DNA of 53,306 nt from a bacterium. Lineage in GTDB: Bacteria > Verrucomicrobiota > Kiritimatiellia > RFP12 > UBA1067. The position numbers were made by a program, and so were the translations under genes. How positions within the stretch are numbered: position 1 is the first letter of the stretch; every line of letters begins with the position of its first letter. The notes beneath the pieces are model-generated. The model worked only from the letters and a program-made list of their open reading frames with translations. It ran no database searches and had not been told where the DNA came from. The stretch spans positions 1 to 53,306 of the forward strand of contig JAUNMP010000007.1 in NCBI GenBank assembly GCA_030537465.1, written 5' to 3'. This document shows positions 1 to 7,732 of the stretch, one piece after another.

Positions 1-742
1 CGATCTGGATCGTGAGACGGTTCTGGCGAAGGCCGAAGCCCTCGATCACGCCACGGGAGAGGGCTTCCCAATCCACATCCGGATAGGCGGAAAGATGCGC
101 GTTGAAGTTGCCCACGGCACCGTTCATCTTGGCGGGGAGCACAATGCGGTCGATCTCGTCCTGCTGGCGGCGGAGACGCGCCACGACCACCGCGAGTTCC
201 TTGCCGAGCGTTGTCGGGGAGGCGGGCTGGCCGTGCGTATGGGCGAGCATCGGCACCGTCGCGAATGCGTGCGCCAGCTCGGCGATCTTGTCCGTCACCT
301 CGTTCTGCGCAGCGCGCAGCACTTTGAGACCATCGCGGAGCATAAGCGCGTGGGACATGTTGTTGATGTCCTCGCTCGTGCAGGAGAAGTGCACGAACTC
401 ACCACGCTTCTCGAGGGAAGTTCCCTTAATTTTCTCCTTGATGAAGTACTCGACCGCCTTGACATCGTGGTTCGTCGTCTTCTCGATGTCCTTCACGCGC
501 TGGGCATCCGCCACGGAGAACTCGTCCGCAATCTTCTGGAGCAGAACCGCCTCTTCCGCCGTCAGCGCCGGACATTCCGGCAGCTCGGGATTCGCGCAGA
601 GTGCGGCCAACCAGGCGCATTCCACCGCAACACGACGCTTCACCAGCCCGTATTCCGAAAAAACCTCGCGAAATTCCTCCACTTTGGATCCATAACGTCC
701 ATCCAACGGCGAAATCGCGCACAGCATGTCAAGTGTAGCCAT
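1..742 (-). CDS. purB: Adenylosuccinate lyase, C-terminus cut off by window edge
   Basis: Purine biosynthesis enzyme that removes fumarate from SAICAR and from adenylosuccinate in the cytoplasm. The minus strand reads without a stop from an ATG at 742 to the left edge, giving 247 codons of the usual roughly 455. The N-terminus contains ISPLDGRYGSKV, followed by IEKTTNHDVKAVEYF, FVHFSCTSEDINNMSHALM, a HTHGQPASPTTLGKE segment and KMNGAVGNFNAH. These are the conserved lyase blocks of the E. coli-type PurB, including the SEDINN and THGQPA catalytic regions. AAGGAG lies about 8 bases before the ATG. It follows the MFS gene by 39 bases and has its own -10 there. Identification is firm; only the C-terminus is unseen. 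Confidence 0.95.
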   Translation of the reverse strand, partial: MATLDMLCAISPLDGRYGSKVEEFREVFSEYGLVKRRVAVECAWLAALCANPELPECPALTAEEAVLLQKIADEFSVADAQRVKDIEKTTNHDVKAVEYFIKEKIKGTSLEKRGEFVHFSCTSEDINNMSHALMLRDGLKVLRAAQNEVTDKIAELAHAFATVPMLAHTHGQPASPTTLGKELAVVVARLRRQQDEIDRIVLPAKMNGAVGNFNAHLSAYPDVDWEALSRGVIEGFGLRQNRLTIQI

Positions 743-769
743 CGTTCTGTTTTCTCCTTGAAGGGCGAT

Positions 770-775
770 AGTATA
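770..775 (-). promoter_or_regulatory. Candidate -10 box for purB
   Basis: TATACT on the minus strand, directly after the stop codon of the MFS gene and 27 bases before the purB ATG. No good -35 is seen at 16-18 bases upstream, which would fall inside the MFS coding sequence. The predicted leader would carry the AAGGAG ribosome-binding site. Confidence 0.4.
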
Positions 776-781
776 TCACAT

Positions 782-2224
782 TCAGTGGGACTCGTAGCTG
801 TTCGCCCGCACGTTCCAGAGGAGCAGAAAGAGGAAGCTCCCCACCGCAGCCACCCCCGTGATCACAAGAACAGGCGTCTGCCAGCCCTGCTGCGCCAACG
901 ACCCGCAGACCTTACCGCTCACGGACACGCCGATATACGAAAAAAGCGAGATGAAACCAATCGATGTGCCCGCATACGCCTTCGTGGACGTGTTCGTGGC
1001 CGTCACGCCCGTGAGCGCCTGTGGACCATACAAGCAGAACCCCGCCAGGCAAAGCGCCGCCGATCCAAGCATCCCTGTCGCGCCTCCCACAGGAAGAAAC
1101 CAGAACGCCGCGATCAACCCGCCCGTCAGCGCCATCAAAAAGACGCAGAGTCGCGGCGCCCGTCCGCCGAAAAGCCGATCCGTCGCCCAACCGGAAAACA
1201 ACATCCCCGCAATGCCCGCGAACTCGAACCACATGATCACCGTGCCCGCCTCGCTCGACGTCAACCCCTTCGCCTCCTGGAGCATCGTCGGCCCCCAGTC
1301 CGCTACCAACGCCCGCGCCGCGTTGATCATGAAGTTGCAGAGCCCCAGCATCCAAATCACCGGATTGAGGAAGACGGACTGGAGCATCGTGCGATTGTCC
1401 GAGGCGAAGGAATGAGGCTCCGAAGTTTTTTCCCTTGAACCTTCAACCTGCGACTTGGAACCCGGAACTTTGAACTTGGAACCCGGAACCTGTGCCTTTG
1501 AACCCGTCCCCGGCAGGTCGGGCAGACCCTCCTCGGCGGGAGTTCCCGGCAGGAAGACCAGCATGAGCAGCAGTCCAAGTGCACCGAGCGCGGCCATGGC
1601 CCAGAAGCACCACTTCCACATTCCCACGCCCTGGTTGGCCGCGCCGATTACGCCGAGGCCCATGATCACGCCGCACACCTTCGCGACGAGCCCTCCTCCG
1701 ATCGAGTGCGATGTGTTCCACACGCTCATCTTCGTCGCAAGCTCGTTCGGCGGAATCCAATGGGCGATTAGTTTCGCACAGGGAGGGAACCCCGTTCCCT
1801 GGAAGAACTGGTTCAGCACCAGCAGGACGCCAAAGACCCACGCGAGCGCCGTCACGTCCGCCGAGACGCCATCCGCACCCGTGGCACCGCCAAACCAGGA
1901 TGCGATCTGCGGACCAAACCCGAAAGCCAGGTTCACCAGCGTGCACGCCCCGAGGCCAAAGCAGAGCATCAGCTTCGGACGGCACTTGTCGCCGACGATA
2001 CCGTTCACGAACTTCGAAACGCCGTAGACGATACCGCCCCAGAAGAGGAAGTTGCCCAGCATCGACTTCGTGATGCCGCAGTCCTGCTGGAGCCCCGGCA
2101 TCGCGAAGGAGAAGTTCTTCCGCATGAAGTAGAAGAGCGTATAGCCGATCATCGTGGCGAACAGCATCCGCCACTGCATCCGTCCGAACTTCCGGTCCGT
2201 CTCGGGATTGTCGAAGAGTTTCAT
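782..2224 (-). CDS. MFS transporter, organophosphate:phosphate antiporter (UhpC/GlpT-like) family
   Basis: Twelve-helix inner-membrane transporter of about 480 residues. The segment GYTLFYFMRKNFSFAMPGL near the N-terminus is the OPA-family signature after the first helix, and FFQGTGFPPCAKLIAHW and GWATDRLFGGRAP are further family motifs. Likely substrates are sugar phosphates or glycerol-3-phosphate exchanged for phosphate, but the substrate cannot be read from sequence. The start at 2224 is preceded by GGAAGGA 4-5 bases upstream; a second ATG at 2236 gives MEGN before it. The central cytoplasmic loop, residues about 241-264, is a degenerate heptapeptide repeat (VPGSKFK, VPGSKSQ, VEGSREK) encoded by a 7-bp tandem DNA repeat. 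The gene starts 13 bases after the higA stop and may be co-transcribed with it. Confidence 0.9.
   Translation of the reverse strand: MKLFDNPETDRKFGRMQWRMLFATMIGYTLFYFMRKNFSFAMPGLQQDCGITKSMLGNFLFWGGIVYGVSKFVNGIVGDKCRPKLMLCFGLGACTLVNLAFGFGPQIASWFGGATGADGVSADVTALAWVFGVLLVLNQFFQGTGFPPCAKLIAHWIPPNELATKMSVWNTSHSIGGGLVAKVCGVIMGLGVIGAANQGVGMWKWCFWAMAALGALGLLLMLVFLPGTPAEEGLPDLPGTGSKAQVPGSKFKVPGSKSQVEGSREKTSEPHSFASDNRTMLQSVFLNPVIWMLGLCNFMINAARALVADWGPTMLQEAKGLTSSEAGTVIMWFEFAGIAGMLFSGWATDRLFGGRAPRLCVFLMALTGGLIAAFWFLPVGGATGMLGSAALCLAGFCLYGPQALTGVTATNTSTKAYAGTSIGFISLFSYIGVSVSGKVCGSLAQQGWQTPVLVITGVAAVGSFLFLLLWNVRANSYESH
1434..1503. repeat. Ten-unit heptanucleotide tandem repeat inside the MFS gene
   Basis: Ten consecutive 7-bp units on the plus strand of the general form YYNGAAC (for example CTTGAAC, CCGGAAC, TTTGAAC, TTGGAAC). 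Read on the coding minus strand they are GTTCNNN units. Three units make 21 bp, so the protein shows a 7-residue period. The same repeat occurs between genes at 36957-37005. Confidence 0.85.
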
Positions 2225-2237
2225 GTTTCCTTCCATG

Positions 2238-2684
2238 CTAGAGAACCGCCGCGACGCGGCGAACGCTGGAGCGGGACGGTGCCGACCCCATGAGGTCCTC
2301 ATAGGGAATGCCCAACCCGTCGTGCAGACGCATCATCATCGTCTTGGAGAGCCCACGCGTACCGTTCAGCACCGCGGAAACCAGCTGTTCCGAGCCGATG
2401 TAGGGGCACAGATCCTTCTGTCGGAGGCCATGCCGGTCCAGCGCCCACTGAATGGCCTCAACCGGCGTCACGGGCCGACGGACGAAGGCGTCAATCTCGG
2501 GATGCGCCGCGTGCTCGTAGTCCGACAGCAGCGTCCCCAGCAGCTCCATGTAGTCCGCCTCGTCCTCGGTCAGCGACTCGCCCTTGTCCATCAGCGCCGA
2601 GAACACCGCCATGCGGGCGGTGTACTCCTCGTCCGTCTTGATCTTCCGCCGGAACGGCTGCAGCAGTTTCTTCAGAATCCGCAT
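2238..2684 (-). CDS. higA: HigA-type antitoxin with HTH domain
   Basis: Antitoxin and autorepressor of a type II HigBA module, about 148 residues. The N-terminal part (KTDEEYTARMAVFSALMDKG) and acidic middle match the HigA/COG5499 family. The C-terminal helix-turn-helix spans roughly residues 75-130 with VEAIQWALDRHGLRQKDL and a GSEQLVSAVLNGTRGLSKTM recognition region. The chosen ATG at 2684 has GGAGG 8 bases upstream and lies 4 bases after the higB stop, the usual toxin-first higBA order. A longer reading to 2747 would overlap higB and is not favoured. The protein would bind the toxin and the promoter region upstream of higB. Confidence 0.88.
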   Translation of the reverse strand: MRILKKLLQPFRRKIKTDEEYTARMAVFSALMDKGESLTEDEADYMELLGTLLSDYEHAAHPEIDAFVRRPVTPVEAIQWALDRHGLRQKDLCPYIGSEQLVSAVLNGTRGLSKTMMMRLHDGLGIPYEDLMGSAPSRSSVRRVAAVL

Positions 2685-2688
2685 TCGT

Positions 2689-2994
2689 TCATTCCTCCAC
2701 TTCCACGGTCCGCACATCCACGCGGTCGTAGTCCGCATGCGTGCCAATGAACTTCACCAGGACAAACCCCGTCCGGAAGCAGATCGCCACCACCAGCCGG
2801 TACTTGTTGCCTCCGATGTTGAACACCCATCTCTGGTTACCGACGTAGTCCGCGCTCCGGGCATAGGCCTTCACGTCGGCCACACTCCGCCACGTCGCGG
2901 CCCGGCAGTCCCGCATCCACTGCGCCAGAGCCGACGCGGCATCGGCGTGGGACACGCCGAAATTCCGCAGATACAGCTCCTTGATGATGCGCAT
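2689..2994 (-). CDS. higB: HigB-type mRNA interferase toxin
   Basis: RelE-superfamily toxin of about 101 residues that would cleave ribosome-associated mRNA. MRIIKELYLRNF at the start, then WRSVADVKAYARSADYVG, the core RWVFNIGGNKYRLVV, and FVLVKFIGTHADYDRVDV at the end match the HigB_toxin (COG4680) pattern closely. The start at 2994 is favoured because the family begins with MRII or MRVI. A longer open frame to 3243 runs through the promoter and part of a hairpin and is not believed. No Shine-Dalgarno is present; the -10 box ends 6 bases before the ATG, so the mRNA is probably leaderless. Followed by higA after 4 bases. Confidence 0.9.
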   Translation of the reverse strand: MRIIKELYLRNFGVSHADAASALAQWMRDCRAATWRSVADVKAYARSADYVGNQRWVFNIGGNKYRLVVAICFRTGFVLVKFIGTHADYDRVDVRTVEVEE

Positions 2995-3000
2995 GAAGGA

Positions 3001-3030
3001 ACTATAGCACAACGCCCCCGCCCCTGACAA
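3001..3030 (-). promoter_or_regulatory. Promoter of higBA (leaderless)
   Basis: TTGTCA at 3030-3025, an 18-base spacer and TATAGT at 3006-3001 on the minus strand. Only 6 bases (TCCTTC) separate the -10 from the higB ATG, so transcription would begin at or very near the start codon. Confidence 0.65.
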
Positions 3031-3038
3031 CACCAAAG

Positions 3039-3055
3039 TTACACATTTTGTGCAA
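3039..3055. promoter_or_regulatory. Candidate HigA operator
   Basis: Seventeen-base imperfect palindrome, TTACACATTTTGTGCAA on the plus strand, arms TTACACA and TGTGCAA. It lies 8 bases upstream of the -35 box of higBA, a plausible site for autorepression by HigA. This is inference from position and symmetry. Confidence 0.4.
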
Positions 3056-3223
3056 CAGACCCCAGTTGAGATTCCCTTCACCAATGGGGGTGAAACCTGA
3101 CTTTTACGAACACTCGACATAACCCTCAAAAATCTCCGCGTCTCTGCGCCTCCGCGAGAGATATCGGCTCGGCGCGAGGGGCCCGCGTTGTGGCAACTGC
3201 TTTTCCCAGGTCCATATCCACAT

Positions 3224-3269
3224 ACATAGTTCTCATTGGTCACACGAGGATGACCAATGAGAACTATGT
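3224..3269. repeat. Conserved hairpin, copy A (solo)
   Basis: Perfect 19-bp inverted repeat with an 8-base loop. Left arm ACATAGTTCTCATTGGTCA, right arm its exact complement. The same stem recurs at 46475-46519, 46611-46653 and 47994-48036. Compared with copy B one stem position is T/A instead of A/T, a compensatory change. No T-tract follows, so it is not a standard terminator. Confidence 0.85.
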
Positions 3270-3365
3270 CAGTGCGAGGGAGCTATACGGCGAAGAGTCT
3301 GGCCCGTCACCTTCTCCGCAATATAGCAGATCAACTACAAGGGATCGCCACGCCGTCTAGCCTGC

Positions 3366-5771
3366 CTACTCACCGCACTCGGCGGCGTAGTCGGGCAGCC
3401 AGGCCTTCACGTCGGACCACTTGAACGGCGGTTCGCCGTAGAGGAAGTGGTTGTGGAACGGCTTGCCGTCCAGCGTCGCCTCAATGACGACGAGCCCCTG
3501 GCCCGCGAACGGGATCTTGCCGAGTTCGAGCTTGCCGTTGGCGGGGATCTCGATGTCCTTCTCCATCCAGACCTTGCCTGTCGCCTTGTCGGAGATCTTC
3601 ACATGCCCCTTCACGGCGCGGCGCTCGTCGTTGATCGCCCAGGCCGTATGGTCGTCGACCACGCAGACCATCTGGTTCTTCTGCGCATTCTTGAGCGCGA
3701 AATACGCCTTCTTCTTGCCGCCATAGTAGTCGACCACGGCGTCCGAGATGATCGGCCACCCGTCGCGCACGTTCCACCAGATGAGTCCGTTGAAGCGCGT
3801 GAACTTGCGGCTGCGGAAGAGTTCGCAGAAGGTCTTCATCGCTTCGGCCTGGACGGTCTGGCTCTGCTCGACGAAGCCCTCGACGTTCTGCGCCACCTCG
3901 CCGAACATGATCTTCGCCTGGTTCGTCATCAGGTTGTTGCGCGTACCATGGCGCATCACGCCGTTCTTGAGCCCGGCGTTGCACGCCTTGAGCTGCCACT
4001 CGTCGTTCCAGTGGAAGTCCTTGTGCGGATTTGCGCCGTTGTTCGTGATCTCCTTCCAGGGGGAGACGCAGCCCGGCGTCATCATCTTCTTCAGGGACTC
4101 GAGGTTCGGGCACCCATGGTAGCCCATCTCGCTCGCGAACCAGCACGGGCTGTTCGTGTAGAACGGCACCTTGTAGTAGGCGCGTGCCCCCCAGAGATGG
4201 TCCTCGCTCGGCTTGGCCTTCCCTGCGGCCACATCCGGCGAGTAGTACGGCGAGGATGGCAGGTACGGACGCGTCAGATCATATTCGAAGAGCACGTCCG
4301 GAATCGTCTTGCGCGAGTTGCGGTCCAGATTCGGATCGCGGTGAAGCGTCCTGCCGACGAACCACGTGAACGCGCCGTCATTCTCGTTGTTGCCGCTCCA
4401 GAGCGCGATCGAGGGGTGGTTGCGGTGGCGGATGACGATGGACTGGATTTCCTCGCGCGTCGCCTGCGCATAGGCATCGTCCTGCGGGAAGACGCCGCAG
4501 CCCGTCATGAAGTCCTGCCACACCATCACGCCGTTCGCGTCGCACCAGTCGAAGAATTCATCCGGCTCGTAGACGCCGCCGCCCCACACGCGGACCATAT
4601 TGCAGTTGAGGTCCTTCCACATCTCGAGGGTCGGAATCAGGTGCTGCTGGTCGCGACCATGGAAGGAATCCAGCGGCACCCAGTTCGAACCGCGGACGTA
4701 GGTGGGCTCGCCGTTGACCTTGAAGAGGAACTGGCCGGGACGGTCCTTGCCGTAGACGTCGTCACGCACGAGTTCGATCGACCGCACGCCGACCTTCCGT
4801 GCGTCGCGGGCAAGCACCGTACCGTCCTGAGCCACGATTTCGGCCACGGCGTCGTAGAGGGCCGGCTCGCCGGAGCCGCGCGGCCACCAGAGGTCGGCGT
4901 TCGTCAGCGTGAAATCGGCGATCGGGTGGTAGGAGTAGACGGGGAAGTCGGCAACCTGACGCGACTGTCCGTTACGGGAGAGCGTCAGACGCAGATTCGC
5001 CTTGTCCATGATCGAGAACGGCGCCTCGAGGCGGGAGCGGAACTTGAAGTCCGCCCGACGCGACTTGACGTCGAGGTTCTTGATCATCCACACGCATTCA
5101 CGCAGACGGACCGGATCCTCGATTTCAAGGGAGACGTTCCGCCAGAGGCCCTGGACGAAAACACGCGGGAAGATGTCCCATCCGCCCATATGCGCGGCTT
5201 TGCGATAGCGCTCGCCGTCGGCGCCGGGCTCGCTCGCGCCCCCCATCTCGCCCACCGTCGCGTACTGGGAGTCGAGGAGAACGGGGCGCAACAGCACCTG
5301 AACGGTATTGGCGCCCTTCTTGAGCTTCTTCGTCACGTCGAAACGGCGCTCGACCAGCATGTTCTCGGATTCGCCGATCTTTTCGCCGTTCAGGAAGATG
5401 TCCGCGAGCGTGTCAATACCGCCAAAGACCAGCGCCGCGCGACTGCCGGACTTCACATCCACCGCCGGTGCGTCGAAGGTCTTCGTGTAGAGCCACTGGT
5501 AGGCTTCGTACGGACGCAGCTGCATCACGTTGAGGCCAATTTCCATCGGCGGCAGTAGCCCCGCGTTCACCAGGTCGAGTTCACAATTCCCGGGCACCGT
5601 CGCCTTCACCGTCTGCGCACCGAGGTCGGCGGCAAGCGGCAACGAGCGTACCGCACCGGCATCCGGCTGCGGGAAATAGTCCAGCTTCCATTCGCCGTCA
5701 AGACTGACGGACGTCGCACCGAACACCCCAGCCGCACACGCGGCCATCAGTCCCAGAAACGTCTTCTTCAT
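3366..5771 (-). CDS. GH2 family glycosidase, probable exported beta-mannosidase
   Basis: About 801 residues with a Sec signal peptide (MKKTFLGLMAACAAGVFGA). Order: N-terminal sugar-binding sandwich (LDGEWKLDYFPQPD, ALVFGGIDTLADIFLNGEKIG), immunoglobulin-like domain, then a TIM barrel from roughly residue 330. The barrel has YVRGSNWVPLDSF, VWGGGVYEPDEFFDWCD and IVIRHRNHPSIALWSGNNEND. The NNEN motif carries the family acid/base Glu and is typical of beta-mannosidases. FASEMGYHG contains the probable nucleophile Glu. It would release mannose from mannooligosaccharides in the periplasm or outside. The start at 5771 is 4 bases after the symporter stop, with AAGGGC upstream, so it is co-transcribed with it. 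Other GH2 specificities are not excluded. Confidence 0.88.
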   Translation of the reverse strand: MKKTFLGLMAACAAGVFGATSVSLDGEWKLDYFPQPDAGAVRSLPLAADLGAQTVKATVPGNCELDLVNAGLLPPMEIGLNVMQLRPYEAYQWLYTKTFDAPAVDVKSGSRAALVFGGIDTLADIFLNGEKIGESENMLVERRFDVTKKLKKGANTVQVLLRPVLLDSQYATVGEMGGASEPGADGERYRKAAHMGGWDIFPRVFVQGLWRNVSLEIEDPVRLRECVWMIKNLDVKSRRADFKFRSRLEAPFSIMDKANLRLTLSRNGQSRQVADFPVYSYHPIADFTLTNADLWWPRGSGEPALYDAVAEIVAQDGTVLARDARKVGVRSIELVRDDVYGKDRPGQFLFKVNGEPTYVRGSNWVPLDSFHGRDQQHLIPTLEMWKDLNCNMVRVWGGGVYEPDEFFDWCDANGVMVWQDFMTGCGVFPQDDAYAQATREEIQSIVIRHRNHPSIALWSGNNENDGAFTWFVGRTLHRDPNLDRNSRKTIPDVLFEYDLTRPYLPSSPYYSPDVAAGKAKPSEDHLWGARAYYKVPFYTNSPCWFASEMGYHGCPNLESLKKMMTPGCVSPWKEITNNGANPHKDFHWNDEWQLKACNAGLKNGVMRHGTRNNLMTNQAKIMFGEVAQNVEGFVEQSQTVQAEAMKTFCELFRSRKFTRFNGLIWWNVRDGWPIISDAVVDYYGGKKKAYFALKNAQKNQMVCVVDDHTAWAINDERRAVKGHVKISDKATGKVWMEKDIEIPANGKLELGKIPFAGQGLVVIEATLDGKPFHNHFLYGEPPFKWSDVKAWLPDYAAECGE

Positions 5772-5775
5772 TGGA

Positions 5776-7347
5776 TTAGCCCTTGATTTCGGCATCGACC
5801 TTGTCGAACTCGGCGATGATCTCGTCCGACGGCTTCTTCGTGATCAGCGAGAAGACGACCGTGACGACCAGCGCGAAGAGGAAGCCCGGCGCCAGCTCGT
5901 AGAGGCCGAAGATCGGGAAGCTTTCGGCGTAGTTGGCCGCCAGCACGAACTTCCACACGAAGCACGTCACGGCGCCTGTCACCATGCCGGCCACGGCGCC
6001 CGCGAGGTTGACCCGCTTCCAGAAGAGCGCGAGGAGAATCAGCGGACCGAACGACGCGCCGAAGCCCGCCCACGCGAAGGAGACCATCTTCATCACCACC
6101 TTGAAGAAGTCCGACTCCGTGTTCATCGCCATCAGTGCCGCCACGATCGCGACCGCCGCCACCGCGAGGCGGGAGACGAGGACGAGTTCGTTGTTGCCCG
6201 CGTTCTTCTTCACGCGCTTGTAGAGGTCGTTCGTGAAGGACGAGGCCGAGACAAGCAGCTGCGAGTCGGCCGTGGACATGATCGCCGCCATGATCGCGGA
6301 AAGCAGAATGCCCGCGAAGAGGCGCGCACCGATCCCGCCCGAGAAGATGCCGTTGATCATCACCATGAAGCACTTCTCAGGGTCATTGCCCACCGCCTCG
6401 AGCGTGAGGTTATGCTGCTTCAGGTAGAGGTGGAAAACGAGGCCGAGCACCGTCGCGGCGGCGAGCGAGATGAACACCCAGGTCATCGCGATGCGGCGGG
6501 AACCCTTCACCTCCGCCGGATTGTCGATGGACATGAAGCGCACCAGGATGTGCGGCATGCCGAAGTATCCGAGGCCCCACGCCATGCAGCTCGCGAGGCC
6601 GATGAAGCCGCACGCCTTGCCCGTCGACGCGGACGTGAACAGGTTCAGGAGATTCCCGTTGATCACGTTCAGCTGGTCGACCGTCTCGGCGAAGCCGCCC
6701 GCGTTGCAGATCACCACGGCCGGCACGAGCACGATCGCCACGAACATCAGCGTCCCCTGGATGAAGTCCGTCCAGCACACGGCCATGTAGCCGCCCAGCA
6801 GCGTGTAGCTCACCACCACGACCGCGCCGATCCACAGCGCCGTCGTGTACTGAATCGAGAACATCGTCGAGAACAGCTTCGCGGCCGAGACGAACCCGGA
6901 GGCCGTGTAGAAGGTGAAGAAGACGAGGATGATCAGCGCCGCCACCACGCGGGACGCGCCCGTTCTGTCGCGGAAGCGGTTGGAGATGAAGTCCGGAATC
7001 GTGATCGAGTCACCGCAGAGCTGCGAATACTTGCGCAGACGATGCGCGACGATCTTCCAGTTCAGATAGGTGCCGATGCCGAGACCGACACCGATCCACG
7101 CCTCGGAAAAGCCGCCCACGTAGAGCGCGCCGGGCAGACCCATCAACAGCCAGCCGCTCATGTCGGACGCCTGGGCGGAGAGCGCCACTACCCACTTGTT
7201 CATCTTGCGTCCACCCAGGAAGTAGTCGCCCATGTCGGACTGCTTTTTCGAGAAGACGAACCCGATGCCCAGCATCAGAATCAGATAGAGGACGAACGAA
7301 CTCAGCACACACCAATCGATGGCGCCGGAGAGGGCTTGTGCAAACAT
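5776..7347 (-). CDS. Sodium:solute symporter (SSS/PutP-like)
   Basis: Integral membrane protein of 523 residues with about 13 helices. MGDYFLGGRKMNKWVVALSA, SDMSGWLLMGLPGALYVGG, YSQLCGDSITIPDFISNRF, YTLLGGYMAVCWTDFIQG and LAAIMSTADSQLLV-type segments match the Na+/proline symporter branch of the SSS family. Because it is the first gene of a two-gene operon with a GH2 glycosidase, it could import a sugar or sugar acid rather than proline; the substrate is not readable. The ATG at 7347 has only a weak AGG upstream. A good promoter lies at 7388-7416. Confidence 0.9.
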   Translation of the reverse strand: MFAQALSGAIDWCVLSSFVLYLILMLGIGFVFSKKQSDMGDYFLGGRKMNKWVVALSAQASDMSGWLLMGLPGALYVGGFSEAWIGVGLGIGTYLNWKIVAHRLRKYSQLCGDSITIPDFISNRFRDRTGASRVVAALIILVFFTFYTASGFVSAAKLFSTMFSIQYTTALWIGAVVVVSYTLLGGYMAVCWTDFIQGTLMFVAIVLVPAVVICNAGGFAETVDQLNVINGNLLNLFTSASTGKACGFIGLASCMAWGLGYFGMPHILVRFMSIDNPAEVKGSRRIAMTWVFISLAAATVLGLVFHLYLKQHNLTLEAVGNDPEKCFMVMINGIFSGGIGARLFAGILLSAIMAAIMSTADSQLLVSASSFTNDLYKRVKKNAGNNELVLVSRLAVAAVAIVAALMAMNTESDFFKVVMKMVSFAWAGFGASFGPLILLALFWKRVNLAGAVAGMVTGAVTCFVWKFVLAANYAESFPIFGLYELAPGFLFALVVTVVFSLITKKPSDEIIAEFDKVDAEIKG

Positions 7348-7387
7348 TTGATAGACCTAACTGTTATTTGTTGTTAAAAGAATTGAC

Positions 7388-7416
7388 ATTTTACGATAAT
7401 GCCGTGTCTCCGTCAA
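7388..7416 (-). promoter_or_regulatory. Promoter of the symporter-GH2 operon
   Basis: TTGACG at 7416-7411, a 17-base spacer, TAAAAT at 7393-7388 on the minus strand, about 40 bases before the symporter ATG. TTGACG also serves as the -35 of the promoters near 13120, 25423 and 30458, suggesting it is a common housekeeping -35 here. Confidence 0.7.
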
Positions 7417-7424
7417 GGGCGGCG

Positions 7425-7718
7425 TCATTCCCGCAGCTTCGGATAGTCGGCTACGGCGGTCCGCAGGGACCGCAACGCCTTCCGCTTGCCATACTGGAAC
7501 GCCTCGGCGACCTTGGCGCGCACAGCGGCAGACTCCTCTTCGGCCGCCGAACCATCGACGCACCGCTTCGCGAGGTCGAAGTCGATGCCCAGCTGCAGTG
7601 CAATGACCCAGGCATCCTGTTCCGCCGGATCAAGGTCCCCAAACCCCTCCTCGGCAATCTTGGCGTCGACCGCCTCCTTACGCGCCCAGATCATTCGCCT
7701 GATCTCTGATTCGTCCAT
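7425..7718 (-). CDS. Small acidic protein of unknown function
   Basis: About 97 residues, rich in Glu, Asp and Ala, starting MDESEIRRMIWARKEAVDAK. It has no signal peptide or membrane segment and looks mostly helical. GGAGG sits 7 bases before the ATG at 7718, and the gene begins 14 bases after the stop of the phosphoesterase, so it is probably translated as the second gene of that operon. I do not recognise the family. The good ribosome-binding site and protein-like composition favour a real gene. Confidence 0.6.
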   Translation of the reverse strand: MDESEIRRMIWARKEAVDAKIAEEGFGDLDPAEQDAWVIALQLGIDFDLAKRCVDGSAAEEESAAVRAKVAEAFQYGKRKALRSLRTAVADYPKLRE

Positions 7719-7732
7719 CTCCAATCCTCCAC

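Larger units (their letters stand above)
2995..3365. other. Gene-free stretch upstream of higBA
   Basis: Holds the higBA promoter and operator, a purine/pyrimidine-biased repeat around 3129-3158 (CTCCGCGTCTCTGCGCCTCC type), and the 19-bp-stem hairpin at 3224-3269. No coding frame with a ribosome-binding site or recognisable product was found on either strand. The right end abuts the GH2 stop codon. Confidence 0.6.

Noticed and set aside
3224-3269. Rho-independent terminator reading of the 19-bp hairpin
   Set aside because: The stem is not GC-rich, no T-run follows on either strand, and copies occur both before and after genes.
3447-5558. Long plus-strand open frame of about 700 codons opposite the GH2 gene
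   Set aside because: Composition is His/Arg/Val-rich and lacks any family motif; the minus-strand GH2 has signal, domains and catalytic residues. The open frame is a by-product of GC-rich codon use.
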